Source of the DNA: Haloarcula nitratireducens
GTDB lineage: Archaea; Halobacteriota; Halobacteria; Halobacteriales; Haloarculaceae
Assembly (NCBI RefSeq): GCF_019599505.1
Contig: NZ_RKLT01000012.1
Location: 30,086-94,085 of the forward strand
Length of the DNA stretch: 64,000 nucleotides
Direction: 5' to 3'
Below are positions 43,244 to 51,854 of the stretch, piece by piece. Positions within the stretch are counted from its first letter, which is position 1; every line of letters begins with the position of its first letter. The position numbers and the translations under genes are program-made. The notes under the pieces were generated by a model that saw nothing but the letters and a program-made list of their open reading frames with translations, was not told the DNA's origin and searched no databases.

Positions 43244-43489
43244 ATGGGCGAACGAGGGCGCAAAAAGACCGTGTCGGATGTCGAAATACTCCGTCAGTTC
43301 GCACTAGATCCTACCCCATTCATGCATCCAACAGAGTTGGCAGAGACTCTCGAAATGTCCCGTCAGGGTGTGTATAAGCGTTTGAAAGATCTTGAGGAAC
43401 GGAATCTACTAGAGAGTAAAAAGGTAGCAGATACCCGAAACTGGTGGCTCACCGATGAAGGTCGTCGTTATCTCTCTGAGAACTCTTAA
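43244..43489 (+). CDS. Small winged-helix regulator
   Basis: An 81-residue DNA-binding protein. MHPTELAETLEMSRQGVYKRLKDLEERNLLESKKVADTRNWWLTDEGRRYL is a complete winged helix, with an N-terminal basic arm (GERGRKKT). The ATG at 43244 has GGAG ~11 nt upstream; a TTG at 43217 would extend it. It converges with 43486-43707, and the two stop codons overlap by 4 nt. Mirror-image operator-like sites lie upstream of both genes, suggesting each binds both promoters. Confidence 0.75.
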   Translation: MGERGRKKTVSDVEILRQFALDPTPFMHPTELAETLEMSRQGVYKRLKDLEERNLLESKKVADTRNWWLTDEGRRYLSENS

Positions 43490-43707
43490 TTCTCTTTCTG
43501 CCACCATCCAATCATATGTTGTGTGGGTTTTTTCCGGTCGATTTTGCCCTCTCGATGGAGTTTCTGTAGCCTCTTGTGTATAGCAGTACGAGTGATTGGA
43601 AGCCTGTTTTCCAGTTCACTTGCGGTTACGAATGGACCCTTGATCTCGTCAAATGTCTCAATTAGCTCTCTATCAGAGACAAGCTGGTTTCCGTGCGGGG
43701 AACTCAT
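43486..43707 (-). CDS. Small winged-helix regulator (convergent partner)
   Basis: A 73-residue protein with a winged helix (FVTASELENRLPITRTAIHKRLQKLHREGKIDRKKP) ending in MIGWWQKEN. It is the same size class as 43244-43489 and shares the ELxxxLxxxRxxxxKRLxxLxxxxxL pattern, so the two may be distant paralogues. Its C-terminal end overlaps that of the plus-strand gene. An operator-like site lies 18 nt upstream of its ATG. Confidence 0.75.
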   Translation of the reverse strand: MSSPHGNQLVSDRELIETFDEIKGPFVTASELENRLPITRTAIHKRLQKLHREGKIDRKKPTQHMIGWWQKEN

Positions 43708-43725
43708 CTGTAGTGGCTGTAGTTT

Positions 43726-43741
43726 GGTTACCGTACGACAA
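43726..43741. promoter_or_regulatory. Operator-like site, right copy
   Basis: GGTTACCGTACGACAA is the reverse complement of the 43160-43175 site at 15 of 16 positions. It lies just upstream of the minus-strand gene starting at 43707, so each site faces the gene it precedes. Confidence 0.6.
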
Positions 43742-43865
43742 TAGTTTTATGGTGATGGCATAACATAAGCTAAGTATAGGAACACACGCGTCGCTGGGCG
43801 ATTTCTTCCCGAAATCGTCCCGGTGCTAGAGACACCGAGACGTGTGGTTCCATGGACGGAAACCA

Positions 43866-44159
43866 ATGGTAACTACGCAAGCCAATCCTCAAGAACGTAT
43901 CGCCCGCGATCGACTGACCCAACGCCCGCACTTCTTGGGCGTCGACGGTGGTAACGCTGCCCACTACTGGGACAGCTACGAGTACGCCGTTGTTGTTATC
44001 GACGAAGATCTGAACGCTGAGAAATTCGACTTTGACGAAACGCCCTGCCAGACACTCCGCGACTGGTGCGAGCACACGCGGCAGAAACGTGGCTGGGACG
44101 TCGGCCCACATGTCGGCGGCTCACTGGTCGGCGACCTTGTGCGAGGTGTCGAAGCGTGA
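43866..44159 (+). CDS. Small hypothetical protein
   Basis: A 97-residue acidic protein from the ATG at 43866; a GTG at 43842 would add eight residues. It contains HFLGVDGGNAAHYWDSYEYAVVVIDEDLNAE, a possible strand-turn-strand, then CQTLRDWCEHTRQKRGW and a Gly-rich segment (VGGSLVGDLVRG). Two cysteines seven residues apart and a histidine could bind metal. Its TGA overlaps the GTG of 44156-44407, so they are translationally coupled. It is of plasmid-type accessory character; the family is not recognised. Confidence 0.6.
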   Translation: MVTTQANPQERIARDRLTQRPHFLGVDGGNAAHYWDSYEYAVVVIDEDLNAEKFDFDETPCQTLRDWCEHTRQKRGWDVGPHVGGSLVGDLVRGVEA

Positions 44160-44407
44160 GCTGTACCGTTGACGACCGGAAACAGGTGCGGCGCGCTGCA
44201 CGAGCGATTCGAGATGCGGTTCCGACCATCGCTGTTGACGTCGTTGCGCCGAACGCGAGTCGCCACGACGCATGGACGCTCGACGCAGTGTTGCGTAATC
44301 GTGAAAGCGTGCCGCCAGAGGTGCTTCGTGAGTTGGCGCTCGCGGGACTGACGTTACAGCCGGTGCCATCGCAGGCCGGGTATCAGCATGTTGTAGCGAC
44401 GATGTAG
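44156..44407 (+). CDS. Small hypothetical protein coupled to 43866-44159
   Basis: An 83-residue protein starting at a GTG that overlaps the previous stop (GTGA). It begins VSCTVDDRKQVRRAARAIRD, a charged helix, followed by VPTIAVDVVAP, then helices (LDAVLRNRESVPPEVLRELALAGL) and a short strand (YQHVVATM). The upstream open frame (from 44066) is an Arg-rich shadow. The overlap and the acidic/basic balance support translation. The function is unknown. Confidence 0.6.
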   Translation: MSCTVDDRKQVRRAARAIRDAVPTIAVDVVAPNASRHDAWTLDAVLRNRESVPPEVLRELALAGLTLQPVPSQAGYQHVVATM

Positions 44408-44719
44408 ACAATTTGCGTTAATTGGTAACAAAACATTTTGAGGGTCCTAATTTCAGTCTGGGTCTCGTCCTCACCACGGTCGATATTGGGAGGGACTATT
44501 CGCCAGACCTCGATCGATGCAGATGCCTGCCGAGACAAAGAGTAAACTTCCGCACGTCAGTGCCAAATATGATTCGCGAGATAATCATGACTACAGTAAA
44601 TACTGGTATATCATCTCAGACTTAGGGCAGATAAGACAAATTCAAACTTTCTCTGTTTCAAGCCCAGAAAGCGACATCATCTTCTCAATTTATAACCACA
44701 GACAATCACTATTGTCAGA
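44408..44719. other. Short AT-rich stretch, no gene called
   Basis: An ORF from 44517 or 44523 (about 70 aa) is low in acidic residues and has no motif, so it is not called. The 3' end holds the regulatory dyad described next. Confidence 0.35.
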
Positions 44720-44747
44720 CTTAGTTTAGACTAAGCAAAGGTTATAA
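44720..44747 (+). promoter_or_regulatory. Dyad plus box A of the defence operon
   Basis: CTTAGT (44720-44725)/ACTAAG (44730-44735), a perfect 6-bp dyad with a 4-nt spacer, lies directly upstream of TTATAA (44742-44747), which is ~29 nt before the ATG at 44776. The layout suits autoregulation by the AbrB-like protein encoded first. Confidence 0.5.
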
Positions 44748-44775
44748 CTCCACAATAATGTGATGTAGACATCAG

Positions 44776-45003
44776 ATGACTCAGAAGACAATTGGACAGA
44801 ACACCGGTCAATCGGGCCGGGTGAATTTGTCGGGTCCTGAACTCGAGCAATTCGACGCGGAGGTCGGCGATCCAGTCAAGGTCGATATCGCCGAGTCAAA
44901 AGGAATCGCTAAGGCCATTATCGAGAACAGCACGGAGAGTGAGTTCGTGATCGTGTCCAAACCAGCAGCTGATTCATCATTCATAGAGGAAACTGATGAG
45001 TAG
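44776..45003 (+). CDS. AbrB/SpoVT-like small protein, first gene of the defence operon
   Basis: A 75-residue protein with a swapped-hairpin AbrB-like pattern: GRVNLSGPELEQFDAEVGDPVKVDI followed by AKAIIENSTESEFVIVSKP, resembling archaeal looped-hinge DNA-binding proteins and antitoxins. The C-terminus is short and acidic. It overlaps the start of the DUF499-type ATPase gene by 8 nt, so they are coupled. A dyad and box A directly upstream suggest it represses its own operon. An antitoxin-like role for the system is inferred from position only. Confidence 0.6.
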   Translation: MTQKTIGQNTGQSGRVNLSGPELEQFDAEVGDPVKVDIAESKGIAKAIIENSTESEFVIVSKPAADSSFIEETDE

Positions 45004-48000
45004 TAAGTACCCCTCTCTTTTCGAGAGCTGTCAGCCACGAGACGATGTCTTAGACGGCTCGCTCCAAGAGGAACAGTTCGCTGCGAAACTCTCGACTGTC
45101 GTTCACAACCCTGAGAAGGCAGCACCAGTCTATCGAGACCCCGACTCGTTCTACGATATGACCTACCCTACGGAGGGGCTCCGTACGCTGCTCTCCAATC
45201 TCACGGGGCGTTTCTTGGCAACGACAGAGTACGATCCGGGATCATACACCTCGAGTATTCTCTGTCTCGACACGCGATTCGGTGGTGGGAAAACGCACGA
45301 CCTCATCGCTTCGTACCATCTTGCTGAGAACCCTGCCAATATTGACGACCTCTCGCACTACCTGCTGGACGGTGATGAGGAACTTGCGGCTGACTACCAG
45401 AATGCGGTAGCCGAGGGCCTCGACATCGCAACGGGGGTCTTCATCGGTACGAAAGCCGATAGTAAGGATGCCCGACACGCCGACGACGATCCGGATGCCC
45501 CGAATACTCGGACAATGTGGGGTGAGCTCGCGTACCAACTCTACGGGCTCGATGGCTACGAGTACCTCAAGGACTACGACCAAGACCGGGACGCACCTGG
45601 TGAGGGAACTCTCTCGAAACTCTTCGCTCAGCACGACCAGCCGGCTCTCATTCTGATTGACGAAATTGCTGACTACATGAACAAAGCCGCGGGTACGCCT
45701 GTCGGCGACAAGACGCTCGCCGATCAGACACTTTCGTTCGTGATGGCACTCCTCGAAGCGGCTGCTGAATCGGAGCACGTCACGGTCGTCTATTCCATCG
45801 CGGATACGGCGTTTGGTGAGCAGGCTGACCGGGTTCGTGACGGCGTCCGTGATCATATTGAGGAGGTCAACGAGATCGGCCGCCGGCAGCACAAGACGGT
45901 CACGCCGACCGACGAAAACGAGATCGGACAGGTCCTCCAACATCGACTCTTCTCGGAAGTCCCAGATAATGCCGCCCGCGAAGCTGCAGACTCATACTTC
46001 CAATTCTATGACCAGGAAGACCGGCAGTATCCACAGGAAGCCACCGACGCTGGCTACGTGGATGTCCTCGCTCGCGAATACCCCTTCCATCCCTCCTTAA
46101 TCGACGCTCTCACGGACAAAATCGATACGATTCCTCGATTCCAGCGCACTCGTGATGCCCTCCGCTTACTTGCACGAGCGGTCTACTACCTCTGGAACCA
46201 CCAGCCCAACAGTTACGACCGCCACTGGATTCGGACTTACGACCTCACAGTCGCTGATGACGATCCTGGTGGTGGGATTCAGACGATTCTTCGTGAGCGC
46301 CTATTCGACTTCGTCGATCTCGGTCCCGCAGTGACCGCCGACATCTACGACGACGATGGTACCGCACACGCCCAGCTTGAGGATCGAAAATGGACCGAAA
46401 ACGGTCTACCACCCCTTGGGACCCATCTGACAACGACAGTTCTCTGGCACAGTCTCGCCTATGGTGAACAGGCCGCTGGCCTAACTCACGCCGATCTGAA
46501 CCTCGCTATCGGCCATCCCGATCTGAACTTCGACGATTACGATGCGGCACTATCCGCACTCCGAGGCGACGATATGGACGCCGCGTGTTACTTCCTCTAC
46601 GAGGAAGAACGCCTCCGGTTCAAACAAGAACCAAACCTGATCCGGATAATCGACCAGCGGATCGAGTCTACCCCCGAAGCGAGCGCTCATTCGCGTTTCG
46701 AGAACCGCCTCACCTCGAAGGAAATTGGGGATGGTGGCTTCCAGCCGGTGAAGTTCCCTGAATCGCCGGCTGACTTACCGGATACACCGGATACGCCGAA
46801 ACTCGGAGTAATGCATCCCGACACCGCTGCTATCGAAGACGGCGGCGATACGCCGCCGAACCGGGTGACTCAGCTCTACGAACAACAAGCCGCAAAACAC
46901 GACGGAGAGACTGAGACGCGAATCTACAAGAACTACGCTCTGTTCCTCGCCCCTGACGCTGATCGAATGGATGCTGCAATCGACGAGGCTCAGCGTCTCG
47001 AGGCTATAGAGGCCCTGCTTGATAGCCCTGAGCAGAAAGCGGACCTCTCCTCAGAACAAATCGAGGAGCTTCGAGAACGGAGCGACGAGGCACAGTTGAT
47101 GCTCGGAGAGCTCGTTCGGAACGTCTACCGGCACCTCTACTACCCTGACCGGGGCGGGCTTACCCACATCACAATCGGTGCGACCGAATCCAACGGCGGG
47201 ACGACACTGGTCAATGCTGTCCAGACAACGCTCGAGGATAAGATTGTGAAACGCGACGCCGGTGCTCGTGGATCCGCTCACGTCCAACAGAAACTCTGGC
47301 AGCAGACTCAGGACGCTATGTCCACCGAAGCGCTGGTCAATCAATACGCGAAGAAACCTGGTCTCGACTATCTCTTCAGCACCAAACCAATTCGAGAGAC
47401 TATCTCCTCTCTCGTTAGTGACCACGGGTACGCATACTGGGATGGTGAGTCTGGTACTGCATACTGGGTCGGGACAACGGAGCCTGAAACGTGGCCGTAT
47501 CCGGAATCATTCGCGGAATCTCCCGATGTCAAAACCTCGATTCGGGACAGCGATATCCAGATTGGGAGTCCCTTCGTCGTTTACCGAGATATCGACGCGC
47601 TCGTCGACGACCACCATGACGAAATCGACCGGCCAGAACTAACGGTTGCTACCTGTGCCGAGTGTGGGGAGGAGGTTGAAAACCCAGAAGGCAGCGAACC
47701 CTACTACTGTGAGGAACACCAGTCCGATACGACCTGTAGTTCCTGCGGCAAAGAGGTCGCTAGCGAGCAGCTGCTGGACGAACGGGGTCGATGCCAAGAG
47801 TGCCAACCCGAGGAATCCTGGGAGGCGAGCAAGAAGATGATGTCCGCTTCGCGGGCGTTCTCGGAAGTCCGTCGAGATGCGGAATCGAAGGCAGGGACTA
47901 ACCGGATGCCGCTGCTCGAAGAGGTAACTATCCAAGTCGGTGGGGATGATCCCTTCCAAGCGGCCAAGTTCGTTAGCCAGCGTCCCGGATTCAAAGCCCG

Positions 48001-48295
48001 TGAGGACGCGGTGACGGTCCGAATGCAGTACGAAACCCGGACTGACGACGGGACGTACAGCGCGGAATTCACAGGCTCACCGAGCCGATTCCGGGACGTG
48101 ATCGACCAGCCCGGCTCGTTCGGCGATGATCGAGAGACCATCCAGTTCCGCTTCCAGTTTGACGAGCCAGAACCGATTACTGACGAGGGTGATGACCTTC
48201 TCGCGGCCCTCGATAATGACCTCGATGCGGGCAACATCGACGTCCGAGTCGAAGGGCGTGGCCCGATTCGGGCCAGTTCGGAGGTAACGGTCTAA
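44996..48295 (+). CDS. DUF499-type ATPase, defence-associated (Hma-like ATPase component)
   Basis: A 1099-residue AAA-type ATPase. RFGGGKTH (94-101) is the P-loop typical of DUF499, and ALILIDE (217-223) is Walker B. A long helical middle follows. Residues ~885-945 add two zinc ribbons (CAECGEE..YYCEEH, then CSSCGKE..RCQECQ), not part of the ATPase core. DUF499 proteins are reported as anti-phage-associated, together with DUF1156 methylases and helicases. The stop overlaps the next start (TAATG). It probably acts as an NTP-driven switch in the complex. Confidence 0.8.
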   Translation: MSSKYPSLFESCQPRDDVLDGSLQEEQFAAKLSTVVHNPEKAAPVYRDPDSFYDMTYPTEGLRTLLSNLTGRFLATTEYDPGSYTSSILCLDTRFGGGKTHDLIASYHLAENPANIDDLSHYLLDGDEELAADYQNAVAEGLDIATGVFIGTKADSKDARHADDDPDAPNTRTMWGELAYQLYGLDGYEYLKDYDQDRDAPGEGTLSKLFAQHDQPALILIDEIADYMNKAAGTPVGDKTLADQTLSFVMALLEAAAESEHVTVVYSIADTAFGEQADRVRDGVRDHIEEVNEIGRRQHKTVTPTDENEIGQVLQHRLFSEVPDNAAREAADSYFQFYDQEDRQYPQEATDAGYVDVLAREYPFHPSLIDALTDKIDTIPRFQRTRDALRLLARAVYYLWNHQPNSYDRHWIRTYDLTVADDDPGGGIQTILRERLFDFVDLGPAVTADIYDDDGTAHAQLEDRKWTENGLPPLGTHLTTTVLWHSLAYGEQAAGLTHADLNLAIGHPDLNFDDYDAALSALRGDDMDAACYFLYEEERLRFKQEPNLIRIIDQRIESTPEASAHSRFENRLTSKEIGDGGFQPVKFPESPADLPDTPDTPKLGVMHPDTAAIEDGGDTPPNRVTQLYEQQAAKHDGETETRIYKNYALFLAPDADRMDAAIDEAQRLEAIEALLDSPEQKADLSSEQIEELRERSDEAQLMLGELVRNVYRHLYYPDRGGLTHITIGATESNGGTTLVNAVQTTLEDKIVKRDAGARGSAHVQQKLWQQTQDAMSTEALVNQYAKKPGLDYLFSTKPIRETISSLVSDHGYAYWDGESGTAYWVGTTEPETWPYPESFAESPDVKTSIRDSDIQIGSPFVVYRDIDALVDDHHDEIDRPELTVATCAECGEEVENPEGSEPYYCEEHQSDTTCSSCGKEVASEQLLDERGRCQECQPEESWEASKKMMSASRAFSEVRRDAESKAGTNRMPLLEEVTIQVGGDDPFQAAKFVSQRPGFKAREDAVTVRMQYETRTDDGTYSAEFTGSPSRFRDVIDQPGSFGDDRETIQFRFQFDEPEPITDEGDDLLAALDNDLDAGNIDVRVEGRGPIRASSEVTV

Positions 48296-48936
48296 TGGTG
48301 GGTCGCGGTTCGGAATTTGAGACCTCACCCGCTGAGGGAACAGAAGAGGATCGGCTGGTTCGCTACGGGACGAGTATGTTCGGTGGCCGCCCGACGTTCA
48401 CGCTCGTCCGACGAGAGACAGACGGTGGCGGGGAGTGGACACTCCACGAACTACTCCCTCGCGAACAGGCTGAAGCCCGCCGTGATCGCTTGGAGCGGGA
48501 TGGTCGTTCGCTGAGTATCACACCAGTCGAGGATCTCGTCTCGGACGTCGCTGGCGAGGACCTCCTTTCCAAGCTCGATGGGTGGACGTGGGATGAGTGG
48601 GCCGGCGCAAAGGTCGCCCGGCTTGACCCGACCCGCGTCCGTGCGCTCCAAGACGTCGTCCGGGAAGCGATTGAGGGCACGCCAGGAGATTCCTCAGAAG
48701 TCCTCACTGGGGGGATTGGATTCGTGTTCCTACCCGAGACGGCAGGCGTGCGGCTTGCTGTTGCCTTCTGTGGCGTGAAGCCGATCCAGCGTATCGACCG
48801 GATGCGGTCGCTGGCTCGAGGCGTTGCACGGATGAGCGATGAGGAGTGTTACTACTGGTACGCGAAGTGTCGGTCTCCGTCAAGTCCGAACGGCGAAAAG
48901 GCCCTTCGAGTGTTGCTGACGGACCATATCAAGTGA
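48295..48936 (+). CDS. Small accessory protein of the defence operon (DUF3780-like position)
   Basis: A 213-residue protein. It contains TFTLVRRETDGGGEWTLHELL, a helical middle, and GIGFVFLPETAGVRLAVAFCGVKPIQRIDRMRSLARGVARMSDEECYYWYAKC near the end. It starts at an ATG overlapping the previous stop and lies 6 nt before the methylase gene. In known DUF499-DUF1156 loci a small DUF3780 protein occupies this position; I cannot confirm the family by eye. It may be a DNA- or protein-binding adaptor. Confidence 0.55.
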   Translation: MVGRGSEFETSPAEGTEEDRLVRYGTSMFGGRPTFTLVRRETDGGGEWTLHELLPREQAEARRDRLERDGRSLSITPVEDLVSDVAGEDLLSKLDGWTWDEWAGAKVARLDPTRVRALQDVVREAIEGTPGDSSEVLTGGIGFVFLPETAGVRLAVAFCGVKPIQRIDRMRSLARGVARMSDEECYYWYAKCRSPSSPNGEKALRVLLTDHIK

Positions 48937-48942
48937 TTTTCC

Positions 48943-51837
48943 ATGACTCAAAATAACCCTGATATCGATGAGCAATCCGAATTAGATCAGCTTGCTATTG
49001 AGGGGAATCTCCCACTCAAGGCAGTTGGAATCGAGAATCTAAAAGAAGCCAACCCCCAACATATGCCGCCTCACCGGTATCTCCATCCTTGGTTTGCGCG
49101 GCGACCAACTCCCGCCTCCCGACTTGCCGTCCTAGCTTCTGTCCTACCTTCGGGGGTTGATGCTGACGATCTGCTTCGGTGGATGCAGATTGGCCCATCT
49201 CAAGGAACAGACGGCGAGAGTATTGTAGAATACGTCGCACGAAAGAAGAGTAAGGAGGATGAACGGGATGGAACACTACAAGACCACTACGATTACCCCC
49301 GTCCATTCACTCAGTCACCGAGTGAGAACGAACGAAATGAGATTCACCAACTTCTTCGGCGTCAATGGGACGGAGAACTACCTACCGTTCTAGATCCAAC
49401 AGCTGGTGGCGGTGTAATTCCATTTGAAGCACTTCGGTACGATCTCCCAACGATTGCAAACGAATTGAATCCCATCCCGTCGCTAATGCTCAAGGTTATG
49501 AATGAGTACGCGCCGAAGGTGGGTTCTCTGCAGAGCGAATTGAACCGATGGAGTGACAAAGTTGATGAGCTCGCTTCAGAGCGGCTTGAAGAGTACTTCC
49601 CTAGTGAGAACGACCGCCGTAGTCCATCCCATTATGCTTGTACATATACCGTCACTTGCCCTGACTGTGGATTCGAAATACCACTAGTGAAGAAGTGGTG
49701 GCTCCAGAAACAGTCGTCAACAAGCGGCGTTGCTGCCCGCCCGCATCTAAATGAAGAAACGAAAAGTGTCGAGTACGACTGTGTACGGCTTCCTGATGAG
49801 GTATCGAAAAACGAGTTCAACCCACAGAATGGCCCACATTCCCGAAGTGGCGCAGAATGTCTGAATTGTCCTGTCGTGATGGAGTCAGATGATATCCGTA
49901 CAGCGTTTAAGAATGGCGAGTATGACACGACAGTATACGGTGTCAAGTATGTCAACGATGGCTCTGGCTCTGGATGGCGGGCTCCGACCAAGGAAGATTA
50001 CAAAGCCTGTGAAAAAGCCTCTGAGCGTACGGAATCTGATTTCCGACTGAATACAATTCTCACTCAAGATCGGTACATCGGTGATGAGGATCGAGCTGGC
50101 CCGTACGGAGTCACTAAATGGCGAGATGCGTTTACTGACCGGCAACTCGTCACTCATTATGAGTATCATCAAGCCTTTGAGGAAGTAGAAGACGAAATCC
50201 GCGAAAGCCACTCAGAGAAGGAGGCAGAAGCCATCCTCACGATTCTCTCTCTTGTATCCAGTAAGGCAATTGACCGAAATACACGGTTTGCACCACTCGA
50301 CACTGGAAAAGGATACCCCGCAAATGCTCTTGGCGGGAAGCACTTCACACTCCAGTGGTCGTTCGTTGATAACAACCTGTGTGCAGGAAATCAATCATGG
50401 AAAGATAACTTCAATCGTATCCGCGACTCCTACGAGGAACTTGTCTCATATCTTCAAGATATCGAAGATCCCGAATCGGAAGTTCTAGTCGGTGACGCAG
50501 CCAACCTGGATATTGAAACTAACACCGTCCAGGCAGTTGTTATTGACCCGCCATACTACGACAGTATCATCTATTCAGAACTTTCGGACATTTGCTACGT
50601 CTGGCTGAAAGAATACCTTGGGGACACTTTCCCCGAGATGTTCACTGGTGAACTCTCAGATAAGGACGACGAGGCTGTGGCGAATGTCGCTGAATACGAG
50701 AAAGTCGCAGATAGTTCTAAGTCCAAAAAGGAGTTCGCTTCTGAAGATTATGAAGACAAAATGGCAGAGATTTTTCAGGAACTCTACAGAGTGCTTGAGC
50801 CTGGTGGAGTAATGACCGTCATGTTCACGCATAAGGAGTCCAGCGCGTGGGATACTCTCACTAAATCACTTATCAGATCTGGATTTACTGTAACTTCGAC
50901 ACATCCCATCACGAGTGAAATGCCACAGAGGACCGATACCCGGGGCGGCGGGTCAGCCGACAGCACGTTACTCCTCACGGGCCGCAAACCCGTTGATGCG
51001 AATCAGCACGAGACGGACTTGATCCCGACCCTTTGGAATGATGTTCGTACAGATACACGAGACGTTGCTAAGAATGCTGCCCGCGAACTCCTTAATTCGG
51101 GTCTTTCACTTACAAAAACGGACGTGATCATCTCTGCATTCGGACCAACGTTGAAAGTCTACGCTGACGCCTATCCAGTTGTTGATGACCAAGATAATGA
51201 GGTTCCACCCCGTCGCGCTCTTGAAGAGGCCCGTGAAGCAGTGACGCGGGTCCTTGTTGAAGAGTATCTTGAGGGTGAAGGACTCGGAGACTTGGACGAC
51301 ATTACTGAGTGGTATATCCTCTCTTGGCTTGTTCACGAATCCGACACCTTCCACTATGATGACGGCCACCAGCTGGGCCTCGGCGTTGGCGTCGATATCG
51401 ACGAAATCAAACGCTCTACGAAGATTTGGGGGAAGAAACGTGGTGACATTCAGCTGAAAGCCCATGAGGACCGCGTCCAAGATATAACACTGCCCCCCGA
51501 AGAGAGATCCAACCGGACGCCGGTCGATCCCGAAGCACTGTCCTTCACAATCGCTCTCGATGCGGTTCACGCCGCAATGCATGTTTACGAGAAACAGGGC
51601 GAGGATATCGCGATTGATTGGCTCAAAGAACGTAACTTCGACACAGACGCAGGGTTCAAGGCAACACTGAAAGCTCTCCTGCAAGTTCTTCCCCAAAGGG
51701 GTTCGGAATGGGAAGCCGCTCGCGACCTCGCCTTAGGTCGGACCCACGACGCACTCGGTCTCGAATTCACCCCCACTGATTTCACTGATGTCTCAGAAGA
51801 CAGGCACGAACAGAGCGAACTTGGTGATCACGCCTAA
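48943..51837 (+). CDS. DUF1156-type DNA methylase (Hma-like methylase component)
   Basis: A 964-residue protein. The N-terminal PLKAVGIENLKEANPQHMPPHRYLHPWFARRPTPASR is the DUF1156 signature. DPTAGGGVIPFEA (near 151) corresponds to the SAM-binding motif and DPPYYDS (near 536) to the catalytic motif of N6-adenine/N4-cytosine methylases. A CPDC pair near 238 and CLNC near 305 suggest a zinc insertion. The C-terminal ~350 residues are helical. The gene is more AT-rich by eye than the ATPase and helicase genes beside it, hinting at a separate origin. It would mark host DNA in a restriction-like defence. Confidence 0.85.
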   Translation: MTQNNPDIDEQSELDQLAIEGNLPLKAVGIENLKEANPQHMPPHRYLHPWFARRPTPASRLAVLASVLPSGVDADDLLRWMQIGPSQGTDGESIVEYVARKKSKEDERDGTLQDHYDYPRPFTQSPSENERNEIHQLLRRQWDGELPTVLDPTAGGGVIPFEALRYDLPTIANELNPIPSLMLKVMNEYAPKVGSLQSELNRWSDKVDELASERLEEYFPSENDRRSPSHYACTYTVTCPDCGFEIPLVKKWWLQKQSSTSGVAARPHLNEETKSVEYDCVRLPDEVSKNEFNPQNGPHSRSGAECLNCPVVMESDDIRTAFKNGEYDTTVYGVKYVNDGSGSGWRAPTKEDYKACEKASERTESDFRLNTILTQDRYIGDEDRAGPYGVTKWRDAFTDRQLVTHYEYHQAFEEVEDEIRESHSEKEAEAILTILSLVSSKAIDRNTRFAPLDTGKGYPANALGGKHFTLQWSFVDNNLCAGNQSWKDNFNRIRDSYEELVSYLQDIEDPESEVLVGDAANLDIETNTVQAVVIDPPYYDSIIYSELSDICYVWLKEYLGDTFPEMFTGELSDKDDEAVANVAEYEKVADSSKSKKEFASEDYEDKMAEIFQELYRVLEPGGVMTVMFTHKESSAWDTLTKSLIRSGFTVTSTHPITSEMPQRTDTRGGGSADSTLLLTGRKPVDANQHETDLIPTLWNDVRTDTRDVAKNAARELLNSGLSLTKTDVIISAFGPTLKVYADAYPVVDDQDNEVPPRRALEEAREAVTRVLVEEYLEGEGLGDLDDITEWYILSWLVHESDTFHYDDGHQLGLGVGVDIDEIKRSTKIWGKKRGDIQLKAHEDRVQDITLPPEERSNRTPVDPEALSFTIALDAVHAAMHVYEKQGEDIAIDWLKERNFDTDAGFKATLKALLQVLPQRGSEWEAARDLALGRTHDALGLEFTPTDFTDVSEDRHEQSELGDHA

Positions 51838-51854
51838 CTCGAAATCCCTCCAGC

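Noticed and set aside
44517..44729. 70-codon plus-strand frame
   Set aside because: No acidic bias or motif, and its end overlaps the operator dyad of the defence operon.
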